The translations under genes were made by a program, and so were the position numbers. From Rhodospirillales bacterium (GTDB taxonomy: Bacteria; Pseudomonadota; Alphaproteobacteria; Micavibrionales; Micavibrionaceae), in contig CP060239.1 in the NCBI GenBank assembly GCA_023898785.1, forward strand, positions 1,116,001-1,180,000: a stretch of DNA of 64,000 bases, read 5' to 3'. How positions within the stretch are numbered: position 1 is the first letter of the stretch; each line of letters opens with the position of its first letter. Shown here in pieces: positions 16,212-25,356 of the stretch. The notes under the pieces were generated by a model. That model saw nothing but the letters and a program-made list of their open reading frames with translations, did not search any database and had not been told where the DNA came from.

Positions 16212-17858
16212 GTGAGTAGTTTTGTTGATACATTGAAACAGCTTGGCCCGTCGAGATTGGCTATTATGGGCGGCATTCTCGTCGGATTGCTGCTGTTTTT
16301 CGTGTTTGTTTCCATGCGCGTTTCCACGCCGGAAATGAAACTGCTCTACAGCGATTTATCATCCGCGGACTCTGGTGCTATCGCTGCCAAACTCGAAGAG
16401 AGCCAGGTTCGTTATGAAGTTTCCCCGGATGGCGGGCGGATCATGGTTTCGGAAGATGAGGTTGGACGTGCACGGCTGTTACTGGCCGAGGCCGGACTTC
16501 CTAATGGCGGTTCATTGGGATATGAAATTTTTGACAAACAATCGGGCTTCGGGACAACGAACTTTGTCCAAAATATCAATCAGGTGCGTGCTCTTGAGGG
16601 AGAACTTGCCCGCACAATCAGCTCTTTAAGTTCTGTTCGAAGCGCCCGCGTCCATCTGGTTTTACCCCAGCGCGAACTTTTTAGCCGCGAAAGCCGTCCA
16701 TCGAGCGCCAGTGTTTATTTGGGCGTCCGCCCCGGTGCGATTGTTGAGCGTGAGCAGATATTGTCCATTCAGTCGCTGATTGCCTCGGCGGTACCGGATC
16801 TGAAGGCCGATAATGTTACTATTATTGACAGTAACGGAAACTTGCTGGCCAAGGGTGGGGAAGATAATCGGGAAAACATGCTTTCCGTTAAAGCAGAGGA
16901 GATGCGCCGGAATTATGAATCTCGCCTGACAGAAAAGATTGAGGATCAGGTGAGCCGTATTGTCGGGTATGGCAATGTGCGCGCAATTGTCACTGCGGAA
17001 GTTAATTTTGATCGTATCAGCACAAACGAGGAAGTTTTTGACCCAGAGGGTCAGGTTGTTCGCTCTTCTCAGGTTACCGAGGAGAATAATACAGAGCGCG
17101 ATCCGGCTCCTGAAGATATCAGTGTTCAAAATAACCTGCCGGGCGTGGGCGGAGATCTGCTTTCAGATACCGCACCAACTGCTGAGAATAGCCGCCTTGA
17201 AGAGGTTACGAACTTTGAAATCAGCCGCACGGTACGTAACACTGTGCGCGAGGTGGGGGAAGTTAATCGCCTGTCTATCGGCGTTCTGGTTGACGGGCGC
17301 TATATCACAAACGAAGAAGGAGAACGCGTTTACGAAGAGCGCTCTGAAGAAGAGCTTGCCGAGATCGAGGAATTGGTGCGCAGTGCGGCCGGTTATAATG
17401 AAGATCGCGGCGATGTGATTACAGTTAAAAATTTGCAGTTTGCTGAAATCGATACCAATGAAGAAGCAATTGACGAGAGCATGCTGTTTGGTTTCCAGAA
17501 ATCTGATTTGATTGATGCTGCAGAGGTCGTGCTGGTCGGGATTATGATCATTTTGGTAATTCTGCTGATCCTGCAACCTATGGTTTCAAGACTGCTGGCT
17601 GTCAGTGATACGGAGCTGGATGAAGACCTTGAGGCTGATTTGCTGACTATGCGCCCGGCTGCCCCGGCTCTGGAAGGGCCAGATGCCATTGGCGCCTTCG
17701 GTGGAGGTCAAGGTGATGAGGAAGAGAGCCTGATTGATATTCAAGGCGTTGAGGGTAAGGTTAAATCTTCCTCTATCCGCAAGGTCGAAGAAATCGTTGA
17801 GAATTATCCGAATGAAACCGTTTCCGTTATCCGCAGCTGGATGACACAGGAAAGTTAA
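16212..17858 (+). CDS. fliF: Flagellar MS-ring protein FliF
   Basis: FliF builds the inner-membrane MS-ring. The 548-aa product has one membrane segment near residues 19-37 (LAIMGGILVGLLLFFVFVS) and another near 438-465. Between them lie ring-building motifs including GYEIFDKQSGFGTTNFVQ and the classic ALEGELARTISSLSSVRSAR. After the second segment the acidic tail ends with VEEIVENYPNETVSVIRSWM, the FliG-binding motif. It starts with GTG 16212 behind AAAGG (16198-16202). fliG follows after 55 bases. Confidence 0.96.
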   Translation: MSSFVDTLKQLGPSRLAIMGGILVGLLLFFVFVSMRVSTPEMKLLYSDLSSADSGAIAAKLEESQVRYEVSPDGGRIMVSEDEVGRARLLLAEAGLPNGGSLGYEIFDKQSGFGTTNFVQNINQVRALEGELARTISSLSSVRSARVHLVLPQRELFSRESRPSSASVYLGVRPGAIVEREQILSIQSLIASAVPDLKADNVTIIDSNGNLLAKGGEDNRENMLSVKAEEMRRNYESRLTEKIEDQVSRIVGYGNVRAIVTAEVNFDRISTNEEVFDPEGQVVRSSQVTEENNTERDPAPEDISVQNNLPGVGGDLLSDTAPTAENSRLEEVTNFEISRTVRNTVREVGEVNRLSIGVLVDGRYITNEEGERVYEERSEEELAEIEELVRSAAGYNEDRGDVITVKNLQFAEIDTNEEAIDESMLFGFQKSDLIDAAEVVLVGIMIILVILLILQPMVSRLLAVSDTELDEDLEADLLTMRPAAPALEGPDAIGAFGGGQGDEEESLIDIQGVEGKVKSSSIRKVEEIVENYPNETVSVIRSWMTQES

Positions 17859-17913
17859 AGCATGAGAGATACCGCCCAACAGCCTATGAACAGATGGGAG
17901 ACGAACCATTAAT

Positions 17914-18933
17914 ATGCGTGTGCGTGAAGATTACAGAACGTTGAGCGGCCCGGAAAAGGCTGCGATCCTGTTGCTGTCATTGCCAGAAGATCAGACTGCG
18001 AAAATTTTTGAGCAGATGGATGATGAAGAAATTATGGAACTCTCACAGACCATGGCCGGGCTTGGAAAAGTTAGCCCGAATGTGGTGGAACGGTTATTTG
18101 TTGATTTTGCAGAGCAGATGACTTCAACGAACTCTTTGATCGGGACACAAGACAGTACTGAAAGATTGCTCGCCAAGGCTGGTCTTTCCGGTGACCGTAT
18201 TGAAAATATCATGGAGGAAATTCGTGGCCCGGCCGGACGCACGATGTGGGAAAAGCTGGGCAATGTGAATGAAGAAATTCTAGCCACATTCCTGCAAAAA
18301 GAATATCCGCAGACGGTTTCGGTGGTTCTTTCTAAAATCCAGACTGATCACGCCGCGCGTGTTTTGGGGATGCTGCCCGAGAATTTTGCGCTTGAGGTTA
18401 TTCACCGAATGTTGCGTATGGAGGTGGTACAAAAAGATATTTTGGAAGAGGTTGAGCGCACTTTGCGTCAAGAGTTCATGACCAACCTGGCGCGGACACA
18501 GAAAAAAGATTCTCACGAGCTTATCGCCGATATTTTCAACAATATGGAGCGTGCGGTCGAAACGCGCTTTATGGAAGAACTGGAAAAATCAGCACCCGAT
18601 TCCGCAGAGAAAATTCGTTCGCTCATGTTTACATTTGAAGATCTTATCAATCTTGATCCGGCCTCTGTGCAAACACTTATACGCGCTGTTGATAAAGACA
18701 AATTGCCAACGGCCTTGAAAGGTGCGACAGAGACGATCAAGGATCTTTTCTTCTCGAATATGTCAGAGCGCGCGGCAAAGATTATGAAAGAAGATATGGC
18801 TGCGATGGGGCCTGTGCGACTTAAAGATGTTGAAGAATCCCAGCAATATGTCGTTAATGTTGCGAAAGATCTCGAGTCACGCGGTGAAATCACAATTGCC
18901 AGCGGTGATGCCGAAGACGAGCTTATCTATTAA
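17914..18933 (+). CDS. fliG: Flagellar motor switch protein FliG
   Basis: FliG is the rotor protein that meets the stator and sits on the MS-ring. The 339-aa product starts with LSGPEKAAILLLSLPEDQ, has the middle-domain motif EYPQTVSVVLSKI in place of the classical EHPQ, and the C-terminal torque-helix region with MFTFEDLINLDPASVQTLIR and ERAAKIMKEDMAAMGPVRL. Length is close to the usual 330-340. The order fliF-fliG-fliH-fliN is standard for alphaproteobacteria. Confidence 0.96.
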   Translation: MRVREDYRTLSGPEKAAILLLSLPEDQTAKIFEQMDDEEIMELSQTMAGLGKVSPNVVERLFVDFAEQMTSTNSLIGTQDSTERLLAKAGLSGDRIENIMEEIRGPAGRTMWEKLGNVNEEILATFLQKEYPQTVSVVLSKIQTDHAARVLGMLPENFALEVIHRMLRMEVVQKDILEEVERTLRQEFMTNLARTQKKDSHELIADIFNNMERAVETRFMEELEKSAPDSAEKIRSLMFTFEDLINLDPASVQTLIRAVDKDKLPTALKGATETIKDLFFSNMSERAAKIMKEDMAAMGPVRLKDVEESQQYVVNVAKDLESRGEITIASGDAEDELIY

Positions 18934-18945
18934 TCTTGATTTGAA

Positions 18946-19731
18946 ATGCGCACGAAGACGGTGGAAGACATTAAGCAAAAATTCTTTTTCGATCACAATA
19001 TATTCGATGCCAATGGTAATATCGAATCCGAACTTCTTGAAGAAGAAGAGCCTCCTATTCCGGTCTTTAGTGAGGCTGAACTTGAGGCTGCCAAAAAGGC
19101 AGCGTTTCAAAACGGGCATGAGCAGGCCATGCAGGAAGCCAAAGCCAGTCGTGCACAGCATTTGGCAGGCGTTTTGGGGGCGCTGGCCAAAGATATGACT
19201 TCACTGTTTGCGCAAGAAGATGCGCGCGAAAGGCTTTATGAGCGTGAAGTTGTGGCGCTTGTTTCACAAATTTATGAAAAGCTTTTTCCTCATTATGCGG
19301 AAAAAGCCGGTTTTGGCGAGTTAACGGCTGCTCTTGGGAATGTGTTGGGCAACCATTCGCGCCAAAGTCTGGTGTTGGTGCGCATTCATCCTGATGTTAG
19401 CGATGGTGTTGAAAAGTTTTTGCAAAAACTACAGTCGCAAAATCCTGAATTACGCTATACGGTGCAGGGCGATGAAACCTTAAGCGCTTATTCGTGCAGC
19501 CTGTCATGGGAAGATGGTGGTGCGCTGCATAACAATGAAGCTTTGGCCGAGGAAATTCTGGGCATTCTTAAAGATGGATCGAAAGACGGACTTGCAGGTG
19601 GGGCTGCAAAGCGTCATGATGGTAGAAAGGGTGGCGGTGATGAGACTGCGCCACAGGCCGCTCTTTCAGAGACGGAAGAACGGAATGAAAATCAGGAGCA
19701 TCCTGATTTAAAGGAGAGACCCGATGAATGA
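18946..19731 (+). CDS. fliH: FliH-like export ATPase regulator
   Basis: FliH binds the export ATPase FliI and tethers it to the C-ring. The 261-aa product has an acidic N-terminus with LLEEEEPPIPVFSEAELEAA, a helical GxxxG-type region (QNGHEQAMQEAKA), and a C-terminal globular part with LVLVRIHPDVSDGVEKFL and SLSWEDGGALHNN, typical of the FliH/V-ATPase E-like fold. It lies between fliG and fliN, the usual place. The C-terminal 50 residues are charged low complexity (RHDGRKGGGDE). It overlaps fliN by eight bases (ATGAATGA). Confidence 0.8.
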   Translation: MRTKTVEDIKQKFFFDHNIFDANGNIESELLEEEEPPIPVFSEAELEAAKKAAFQNGHEQAMQEAKASRAQHLAGVLGALAKDMTSLFAQEDARERLYEREVVALVSQIYEKLFPHYAEKAGFGELTAALGNVLGNHSRQSLVLVRIHPDVSDGVEKFLQKLQSQNPELRYTVQGDETLSAYSCSLSWEDGGALHNNEALAEEILGILKDGSKDGLAGGAAKRHDGRKGGGDETAPQAALSETEERNENQEHPDLKERPDE

Positions 19732-20140
19732 TGAAGACGATCAAGACACGGATGGCGGCAGCGTTGAACAGTCCGCAATTGACGATATCTTTGATGCGGC
19801 ACCGGCGGCAGAAGGGATGAATCTCAATGAAATTTCCGCTTCTGAGGGCGCAACGCCTTCTACCGGTAATGAATATGCCATTGGCGAACCGATGGCAGAC
19901 GACGTCACGGCGATCTACGAAATTCCAGTGCAAATTTCAGCTGTTTTGGGCCGTTCAACCATGCAAGTCAGTCAGCTTCTTAAGCTTGGACGTGGCGCGG
20001 TTGTTGAACTGGATCGTAAAGTCGGCGAAGCAATTGATATTTATGTAAATAATCGTCTCGTTGCGCGCGGTGAGGTCGTTGTTGTTGAAGATAAGTTGGG
20101 CGTAACCATGACTGAGATCGTCAAATCAGATCGTGCATAA
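19724..20140 (+). CDS. fliN: Flagellar motor switch protein FliN
   Basis: FliN forms the lower C-ring. The 138-aa product has a variable acidic N-terminal half and a C-terminal SpoA domain: VQISAVLGRSTMQVSQLLKL, GRGAVVELDRKVGEAIDIYV, then NNRLVARGEVVVVEDKLGV. This is the whole conserved FliN core. It is coupled to fliH and 16 bases before motA. fliM is not in the window. Confidence 0.95.
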   Translation: MNDEDDQDTDGGSVEQSAIDDIFDAAPAAEGMNLNEISASEGATPSTGNEYAIGEPMADDVTAIYEIPVQISAVLGRSTMQVSQLLKLGRGAVVELDRKVGEAIDIYVNNRLVARGEVVVVEDKLGVTMTEIVKSDRA

Positions 20141-20156
20141 TTAATGGGATAATTGA

Positions 20157-21008
20157 ATGAGTGACGCAGCCTCCCAAGATGGAAAATTTTCAGATTCCGG
20201 CCCAATGCCGGTCGTGAGTGTTCCACGCCATACTTCCAGCGTAGACTTTGCGACAATTTTAGGACTGTTTTTTACGTTTGGTCTTATTATCGCAGCTATT
20301 GCAATTGGTGACAGTAACGCCAATTTCATCGAAGTGCGCTCTTTGATGATTGTTTTACTTGGAACTTTGACGGCTACTGCAATTTCTTATACTCCGGAAG
20401 AGCTTTCGCGTTCTGGGGCAATTTTTTCGCGCTCTGTTTTTATCCATAAGTGGAACCCCACGGCAATGGCTGCCAATCTTGTGTCCTTGGCCGTTATTGC
20501 CAAGAAAAAAGGCGTTTTGGCTTTGACAAGTTATGAATCCGAGCTTCGGAAGGATGCGTTTCTTTATCGTTCTTTTCAAATGGTTGTTGATGGTTTTCCT
20601 GCTGATGATATTGAGTTTTTGCTTACGCAGGAGCTGGAGGCCGGGATTGAGCGGCATAAGCGCTCGGCCAGCATAACGCGCCGGGCTTCCGAGATTGCAC
20701 CGGCGATGGGGTTAATTGGAACGTTGATTGGCTTGGTGATGATGCTCGCCGATTTAGAAAACCCGGAAACGATTGGGCCGGCGATGGCGGTGGCGCTCCT
20801 TACCACTTTTTATGGCGCGATTTTGGGGACGATTGTCATGGCACCGCTAGCCGTGAAATTAGAAAAGCGTTCATCAGATGAATCGTTAATTAAAAGACTC
20901 ATTAAAATTGCAGCCGTGTCTGTAGCGCGTCAGGAAAACCCCCGCAAGCTTGAAATGCTGCTGAACTCTGAACTTCCGCCAGCCAAGCGCATTCGCTATT
21001 TTGATTAG
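20157..21008 (+). CDS. motA: MotA-family stator protein
   Basis: A MotA/TolQ/ExbB-family ion channel subunit. The 283-aa product has four membrane segments (about 32-52, 60-77, 182-202, 215-238). The last pair contain the family core APAMGLIGTLIGLVMML and AVALLTTFYGAILGTIVMAP. The cytoplasmic loop between segments 2 and 3 has HKRSASITRRASEIAPA, where MotA keeps charged residues that contact FliG. No MotB gene is adjacent, so the partner must be encoded elsewhere. Which ion it uses cannot be decided from these residues. Confidence 0.88.
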   Translation: MSDAASQDGKFSDSGPMPVVSVPRHTSSVDFATILGLFFTFGLIIAAIAIGDSNANFIEVRSLMIVLLGTLTATAISYTPEELSRSGAIFSRSVFIHKWNPTAMAANLVSLAVIAKKKGVLALTSYESELRKDAFLYRSFQMVVDGFPADDIEFLLTQELEAGIERHKRSASITRRASEIAPAMGLIGTLIGLVMMLADLENPETIGPAMAVALLTTFYGAILGTIVMAPLAVKLEKRSSDESLIKRLIKIAAVSVARQENPRKLEMLLNSELPPAKRIRYFD

Positions 21009-21015
21009 GGCCCTA

Positions 21016-21864
21016 ATGCTCCGCCTTTATAGGAAAGAATTGAAAACTGAACGCATTGCAGGTCTGCGTAAAGTTCTTTTTACTCTTGGTGTTCTTTATT
21101 TTGCACTGATCGCAGTTTTGTTTGTGAAACAACGCGATTTTATTTATATCCCGGATAAAACAGTACCGAGCAAGTCTCTTGTGAGTGCGGATGGCATGGC
21201 ACAAGATATTGAAGTTCATACTGAAGATGGTTTGTTCTTAAAGGCGTGGTTCATTCCCTCGGTACAAAGAGGCATGCCGGTGATTTTGTTTTTTCATGGC
21301 AATGCTGGAAACATCAGCCATCGCCTGTTTAAGGTTTCGGATTATATAGAGGCCGGGTATGGGGTTTTGATGGCGGAATATCGCGGTTATGGCGGCAATC
21401 CATCAACGCCGAGCGAAGAAGGTTTATACGCCGATGCGCGGGCTTATTTTTCATGGCTCAATGCGCATGGATATAAGGATGAAGACCTTATTCTATACGG
21501 AGAGTCCCTTGGCAGCGGGGTTGCTATCGAAATGGCCGCGCGGCGAAAAGTAAAAGCTTTGATTTTGGAAGCGCCTTATGCGCGGCTATCGGACCCGGCA
21601 AGAAAGACTTACTTTTTCATTCCGTTTATTGAGCATCTGATGCATGACAAATTTTTATCGATTGAAAAAATACATGCGGTGAACGCACCCAAGCTGTTTT
21701 TACTTGCTGGTAAAGATGAGGTTTTAGGAGCGCAAACCGGGATGGAATTATATGAAGCAGCGCACGAGCCTAAAACTCTTAAAATTTTTGAAAATGCTTC
21801 TCACAATGGTGCGTATCAATATGGCGCCGGTTCTCTGGTTTTGCTTTTTCTTTCGACTTTATAA
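21016..21864 (+). CDS. Membrane-anchored alpha/beta hydrolase
   Basis: A 282-aa serine hydrolase of the BEM46/FrsA-like group. Residues about 18-38 form an N-terminal membrane anchor. The fold markers are VILFFHGNAGN (oxyanion region), LILYGESLGSG with the nucleophile Ser, LLAGKDEVLGAQ with the acid, and ENASHNGAYQ with the catalytic His. ATG 21016 was chosen over TTG 21001. It starts just after motA, so it may ride on the flagellar operon, but nothing in its sequence ties it to motility. Substrate unknown. Confidence 0.82.
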   Translation: MLRLYRKELKTERIAGLRKVLFTLGVLYFALIAVLFVKQRDFIYIPDKTVPSKSLVSADGMAQDIEVHTEDGLFLKAWFIPSVQRGMPVILFFHGNAGNISHRLFKVSDYIEAGYGVLMAEYRGYGGNPSTPSEEGLYADARAYFSWLNAHGYKDEDLILYGESLGSGVAIEMAARRKVKALILEAPYARLSDPARKTYFFIPFIEHLMHDKFLSIEKIHAVNAPKLFLLAGKDEVLGAQTGMELYEAAHEPKTLKIFENASHNGAYQYGAGSLVLLFLSTL

Positions 21865-21952
21865 TAGATAGCGTCTTCGCCTTCTTTTACTTGTCCACAC
21901 TGTGGCGCATGGTATTGTTATAGCTTACGAGTTTTACGGGAGTTTACTTTAA

Positions 21953-23368
21953 ATGCGTTTAATGATCATCGGACAACTGGAAGGTTATATTTCTCAGGCT
22001 GGAAAAATCGCTCTGCAAAAAGGCGCGAAGGTTATTCATTGTGAGGATACGGAGCAAGCTATTGGTGCTCTTTTGAATGGTAAAGGTGCTGATCTGGCGA
22101 TGGTCGATGTAAAGCAAAAAATCCGTAGTTTTATTGACCGGCTGGAGGCCGAGCGCATTCATATGCCTGTGATTGCCTGCGGGATTGGCACGGATGCGCG
22201 CGCGGCGGTGAAGGCAATTGAGCAGGGTGCGAAGGAATATGTGCCCCTGCCCCCGGATGCGGATTTGATCGCGGCGGTGCTGGCAGCGGTGAGCGAAGAG
22301 CAAAGATCTATGATTGCCGATGATCCATCGATGCGAGGTGTTATGACGCTGGCCGACAAAATTGCGCCGAGTGAGGCGACGGTGTTGATCACCGGTGAGT
22401 CCGGAACGGGTAAGGAGGTGATGAGCCAGTATATTCACGGCAAGTCCAAGCGCGCTTCGGGACCGTTCATTGCGGTGAACTGCGCGGCGATCCCGGAAAA
22501 TTTGCTGGAAAGCGAGCTGTTCGGCCATGAAAAAGGCGCCTTTACCGGCGCAACGGGGCGCAGGATCGGTAAGTTTGAAGAGGCTCATGCAGGAACTCTT
22601 TTGCTGGATGAGGTTTCCGAGATGCATCCTTCATTGCAGGCCAAGCTCCTGCGCGCTATTCAGGAACGCGAGATTACCCGCGTCGGATCGAACGATGCGG
22701 TGAAGGTAGATGTGCGCATTCTGGCGACATCGAACCGCGACCTGGAAAAGTCGGTTGAGAAAGGCGAGTTCCGTGAGGATCTCTATTTCCGGTTGAATGT
22801 GGTGAATATCGCCCTGCCCGCTTTGCGGGAACGGCCTAAAGATATCGTAACGCTGGCGCAGTTTTTTGCCGATAAATATGCGCAGGCCAATGGCGTTGAG
22901 AAAAAAGTTTTGTCGGCGGAAGCTAAAGCGAAGTTGCAGACCTATGGCTGGCGCGGGAATATTCGCGAGCTGGAAAACACCATGCACCGCGCGATTTTGA
23001 TGGCGGTGGAGGATGAGCTGGAAGCCGATGCTATTCATCTGGCCGATGGTGCATTTCAGACTGGCACTCCGGCGCAGACGGCGGCTTCCGCGCTAGATCC
23101 GGCGGGCGTTGGGGGCGCCGGAGCGAAGCCGGTGGCGGCGGCTCAAGGGGCTGGGCCGGTGGAAAATCCTGGCGGCGTGGACACTCTGGTTGGCCGGACG
23201 ATCGCCGATGTTGAGCGTGATATGATTATCAACACGCTGGAGCATTGTCTGGGCAACCGTACCCATGCGGCGAATATTCTGGGCATTTCGATCAGAACGC
23301 TGCGCAATAAGCTTAACGCCTATAAAGACGAAGGTGTGGCTGTGCCGACCAGCGCGAGCGGGGGGTAA
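21953..23368 (+). CDS. flbD: Sigma54-dependent flagellar activator FlbD
   Basis: FlbD activates class III/IV flagellar promoters with sigma54. The 471-aa product has a degenerate receiver (1-115): Asp52 is present in LAMVDVKQ, but the acidic pocket (LMIIGQ) and the usual Lys (EYVPLPP) are missing, so ordinary phosphorylation is unlikely. The AAA+ domain has Walker A GESGTGKE, the sigma54-contact loop GAFTGA and the Walker B region LLLDEV. A Gly/Ala/Pro-rich linker leads to a Fis-type helix-turn-helix (THAANILGISIRTLRNKLN). With fliX in the same window the Caulobacter FlbD/FliX pair is complete. Confidence 0.93.
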   Translation: MRLMIIGQLEGYISQAGKIALQKGAKVIHCEDTEQAIGALLNGKGADLAMVDVKQKIRSFIDRLEAERIHMPVIACGIGTDARAAVKAIEQGAKEYVPLPPDADLIAAVLAAVSEEQRSMIADDPSMRGVMTLADKIAPSEATVLITGESGTGKEVMSQYIHGKSKRASGPFIAVNCAAIPENLLESELFGHEKGAFTGATGRRIGKFEEAHAGTLLLDEVSEMHPSLQAKLLRAIQEREITRVGSNDAVKVDVRILATSNRDLEKSVEKGEFREDLYFRLNVVNIALPALRERPKDIVTLAQFFADKYAQANGVEKKVLSAEAKAKLQTYGWRGNIRELENTMHRAILMAVEDELEADAIHLADGAFQTGTPAQTAASALDPAGVGGAGAKPVAAAQGAGPVENPGGVDTLVGRTIADVERDMIINTLEHCLGNRTHAANILGISIRTLRNKLNAYKDEGVAVPTSASGG

Positions 23369-23777
23369 TTCGTTCCACTCGGAGTTCTATTGAGTTTTGA
23401 CTCGGCTTTTTCTACTTATTCGCTTACAGCTTTTTTAAAAAACATTCTCCCCCTTTGATCCTGGTATGTTCTGACAAAGCTCTGGATAAAAATTGCCATA
23501 ACCTTGACTGTGCGCGGCGCTGATCATAGCATGGTCATAAAGAGGAGGTGATTTCGATACGTGGTCATGAACAACCTTTGAGCAGCGCTCCTCCTGCCCG
23601 GGACCATTTTTGCGATACGCGCTGCCCCGATATGCCGAATGTACGCCCGACACCTTTTGAGCAATTTCAAAGGAGTTGCCGGAATTTTCTTGAAACGGTG
23701 CGGACGGACGCTCCAATTCAGCCGTTGAACGAGCCGGATTGATGTCTTGCTATCAAGAGATAATCTTGCCGATATTC
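23369..23777. other. 409-base gap between flbD and nfeD
   Basis: The gap holds a doubtful small gene (see 23548-23742) and otherwise AT-rich sequence. No clear terminator for flbD is visible. A strong AGAGGAGG ribosome-site-like string occurs at 23541-23548. Confidence 0.6.
23548..23742 (+). CDS. Doubtful small protein after flbD
   Basis: An open frame of about 60 codons on the plus strand, ending in TGA at 23740-23742. Its codons look used (RPTPFEQFQRSCRNFLETVR), with several Cys. The only strong ribosome-like site, AGAGGAGG at 23541-23548, overlaps the candidate GTG 23548, so that start has no proper spacing. The opposite strand also has an open frame here, so coding direction is uncertain. 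Function unknown. Confidence 0.25.
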   Translation: MISIRGHEQPLSSAPPARDHFCDTRCPDMPNVRPTPFEQFQRSCRNFLETVRTDAPIQPLNEPD

Positions 23778-24245
23778 CTATTCTACCGCCTCGACCTGTA
23801 GCACTGTGCCGTCGACGGCGGCGACTTTGACTTTTGCGCCTGCTTCAAGGTCGGTTTTGCATTCCACTTTCCAGATGGAATCATCGACTTTGACCTTGCC
23901 GAAACCGTTGGTGATTGGTTCTGCCAAAGTGAAGGTGCGCCCGACATATTGATCGCCGCGCTTGTTCAGGTTCGGTTGGTCGGATTTGATGGCGTTGGGG
24001 TTGTTTTTCTTGTAAACACGCCAGCCGACCGCGCCGATCACAGAGAGCGCAGCCCAGATTGAGAACTGTAATTGCCAGGATACCTCCGGGGCGATGAGTA
24101 CCAAAACGCCCATGATAACGGCGGAGACGCCGATCCACAGAAAGAAGAAGCTCATCGACAGAATTTCGAGGATAAAGAACACCCCGGCCAGCACGAGCCA
24201 GTGCCAATAAACGATTTCTTCGAGGTTATAGACAAATAATTCCAT
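23778..24245 (-). CDS. NfeD-family membrane protein
   Basis: The 155-aa product has an acidic N-terminus, three membrane segments in the first half (for example LVLAGVFFILEILSMSFFFL) and a C-terminal OB-fold-like region with QYVGRTFTLAEPITNGFGKV and SIWKVECKTDLEAGAKVKV. NfeD proteins pair with SPFH proteins in membrane microdomain maintenance. It starts three bases after the qmcA-like gene ends, so the two form an operon on the minus strand inside the flagellar cluster. No direct flagellar role can be read from it. Confidence 0.88.
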   Translation of the reverse strand: MELFVYNLEEIVYWHWLVLAGVFFILEILSMSFFFLWIGVSAVIMGVLVLIAPEVSWQLQFSIWAALSVIGAVGWRVYKKNNPNAIKSDQPNLNKRGDQYVGRTFTLAEPITNGFGKVKVDDSIWKVECKTDLEAGAKVKVAAVDGTVLQVEAVE

Positions 24246-24248
24246 GGG

Positions 24249-25172
24249 TTACGCTACCTTTTTATCATCTTTACTGAAGAGTTCTTTGGAGATTTCGGCG
24301 ACGCCACCCAGAGCACCGATGACGGCGGAGGCTTCGAGCGGCATCATCAGAATTTTCTGGTTCGGCGAATTGGCGAATTTACCGAGCGCGCCGACATAGT
24401 CCTGCGCGACGAAGTAGTTGATGGCGCGCGGATCGCCTTTGGCGATGGCTTCAGAGACCACGCGCGTGGCGTTGGCTTCGGCCTCGGCTTCACGTTCGCG
24501 GGCTTCGGCGTCTCGGAAGGCGGCTTCACGGCGGCCTTCGGCTTCCAAAATTGCGGCTTGCTTTTCCCCTTCGGCCCGCTCGATTTCGGCCTGACGGAAG
24601 CCCTGGGCTTCCAGAATGGTGGCGCGTTTGTCGCGTTCGGCCTTCATCTGGCGGGCCATGGAATCAACCAGATCGCGCGGCGGGGTAATATCTTTGATTT
24701 CAATCCGGGTCACTTTGATCCCCCACGGCTCGGTCGCTTCATCAACGATGGACAGCAGGCGGGCGTTGATCGCATCACGCTCGGAGAGGAGTTCGTCGAG
24801 ATCCATAGAGCCCATCACCGTGCGGATATTGGTCATGGTCAGGTTGAGCGTTGCGCGCTCCATATCGAGCACTTCGTAAGCGGCGCGCGCGGCGTTCAAA
24901 ACTTGATAGAATACAACCCCGTCAACCTGAACCAGCGCATTGTCTTTGGTGATGACTTCCTGCGAGGGGACATCAAGAACGGTTTCCATCATGTTCATTT
25001 TTGCGCCGATGGCATCGACGAAGGGCACGATGAAATGCAGGCCGGGCTCCATGGTGTGGATGTATTTGCCGAAGCGTTCGATGGTAAATTCATAGCCTTG
25101 AGGGACGGATTTGATCCCCTTGAATACCAGCAAGATACACAGGCCGACAAAGACAATGACAAAAATTTCCAT
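24249..25172 (-). CDS. qmcA: SPFH/Band 7 (stomatin-like) protein, QmcA type
   Basis: A 307-aa membrane scaffold protein. The ATG at 25172 was preferred because AAGGA lies eight bases upstream and the product then starts with its membrane segment (IFVIVFVGLCILLVFKGI). The SPFH domain (about 20-180) has VPQGYEFTIERFGKYIHTME, EVITKDNALVQVDGVVFYQV and IEIKDITPPRDLVDSMARQM. A long Ala/Glu coiled coil follows (AEGEKQAAILEAEGRREAA). It is paired with nfeD. It may act in membrane quality control with FtsH-type proteases, as known for QmcA. Confidence 0.88.
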   Translation of the reverse strand: MEIFVIVFVGLCILLVFKGIKSVPQGYEFTIERFGKYIHTMEPGLHFIVPFVDAIGAKMNMMETVLDVPSQEVITKDNALVQVDGVVFYQVLNAARAAYEVLDMERATLNLTMTNIRTVMGSMDLDELLSERDAINARLLSIVDEATEPWGIKVTRIEIKDITPPRDLVDSMARQMKAERDKRATILEAQGFRQAEIERAEGEKQAAILEAEGRREAAFRDAEAREREAEAEANATRVVSEAIAKGDPRAINYFVAQDYVGALGKFANSPNQKILMMPLEASAVIGALGGVAEISKELFSKDDKKVA

Positions 25173-25265
25173 GGATGTGATTCCTTGTTTTGATTTCAAA
25201 TTTTACAAGAAGCATGGCGCATTTGGCAACGGCACGCAAGGGTTAAGCAGGCTTTTGGGCTAGTA

Positions 25266-25280
25266 TTAAGGTTTTATTAA
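25266..25280. promoter_or_regulatory. CtrA-type box TTAA-N7-TTAA
   Basis: TTAA (25266-25269), seven bases, TTAA (25277-25280) is the exact full CtrA-binding pattern known from Caulobacter. It lies about 80 bases upstream of the gene at 25357, whose -10-like TATAAT is at 25331-25336. ctrA itself is in this window. Occupancy is inference. Confidence 0.5.
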
Positions 25281-25356
25281 GGTTTGGACTTCATAATGGG
25301 AACACGAAAAAAGGTCCAAAAAAACGGCCATATAATAGAGAATAATAAAGGTGTGA

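Noticed and set aside
21959..22627. Minus-strand open frame of 222 codons opposite flbD
   Set aside because: Mirror frame of the receiver and AAA+ region of FlbD.
24558..25193. Plus-strand open frame of 211 codons opposite the qmcA-like gene
   Set aside because: Mirror frame; the SPFH protein on the minus strand has clear motifs and a ribosome site.
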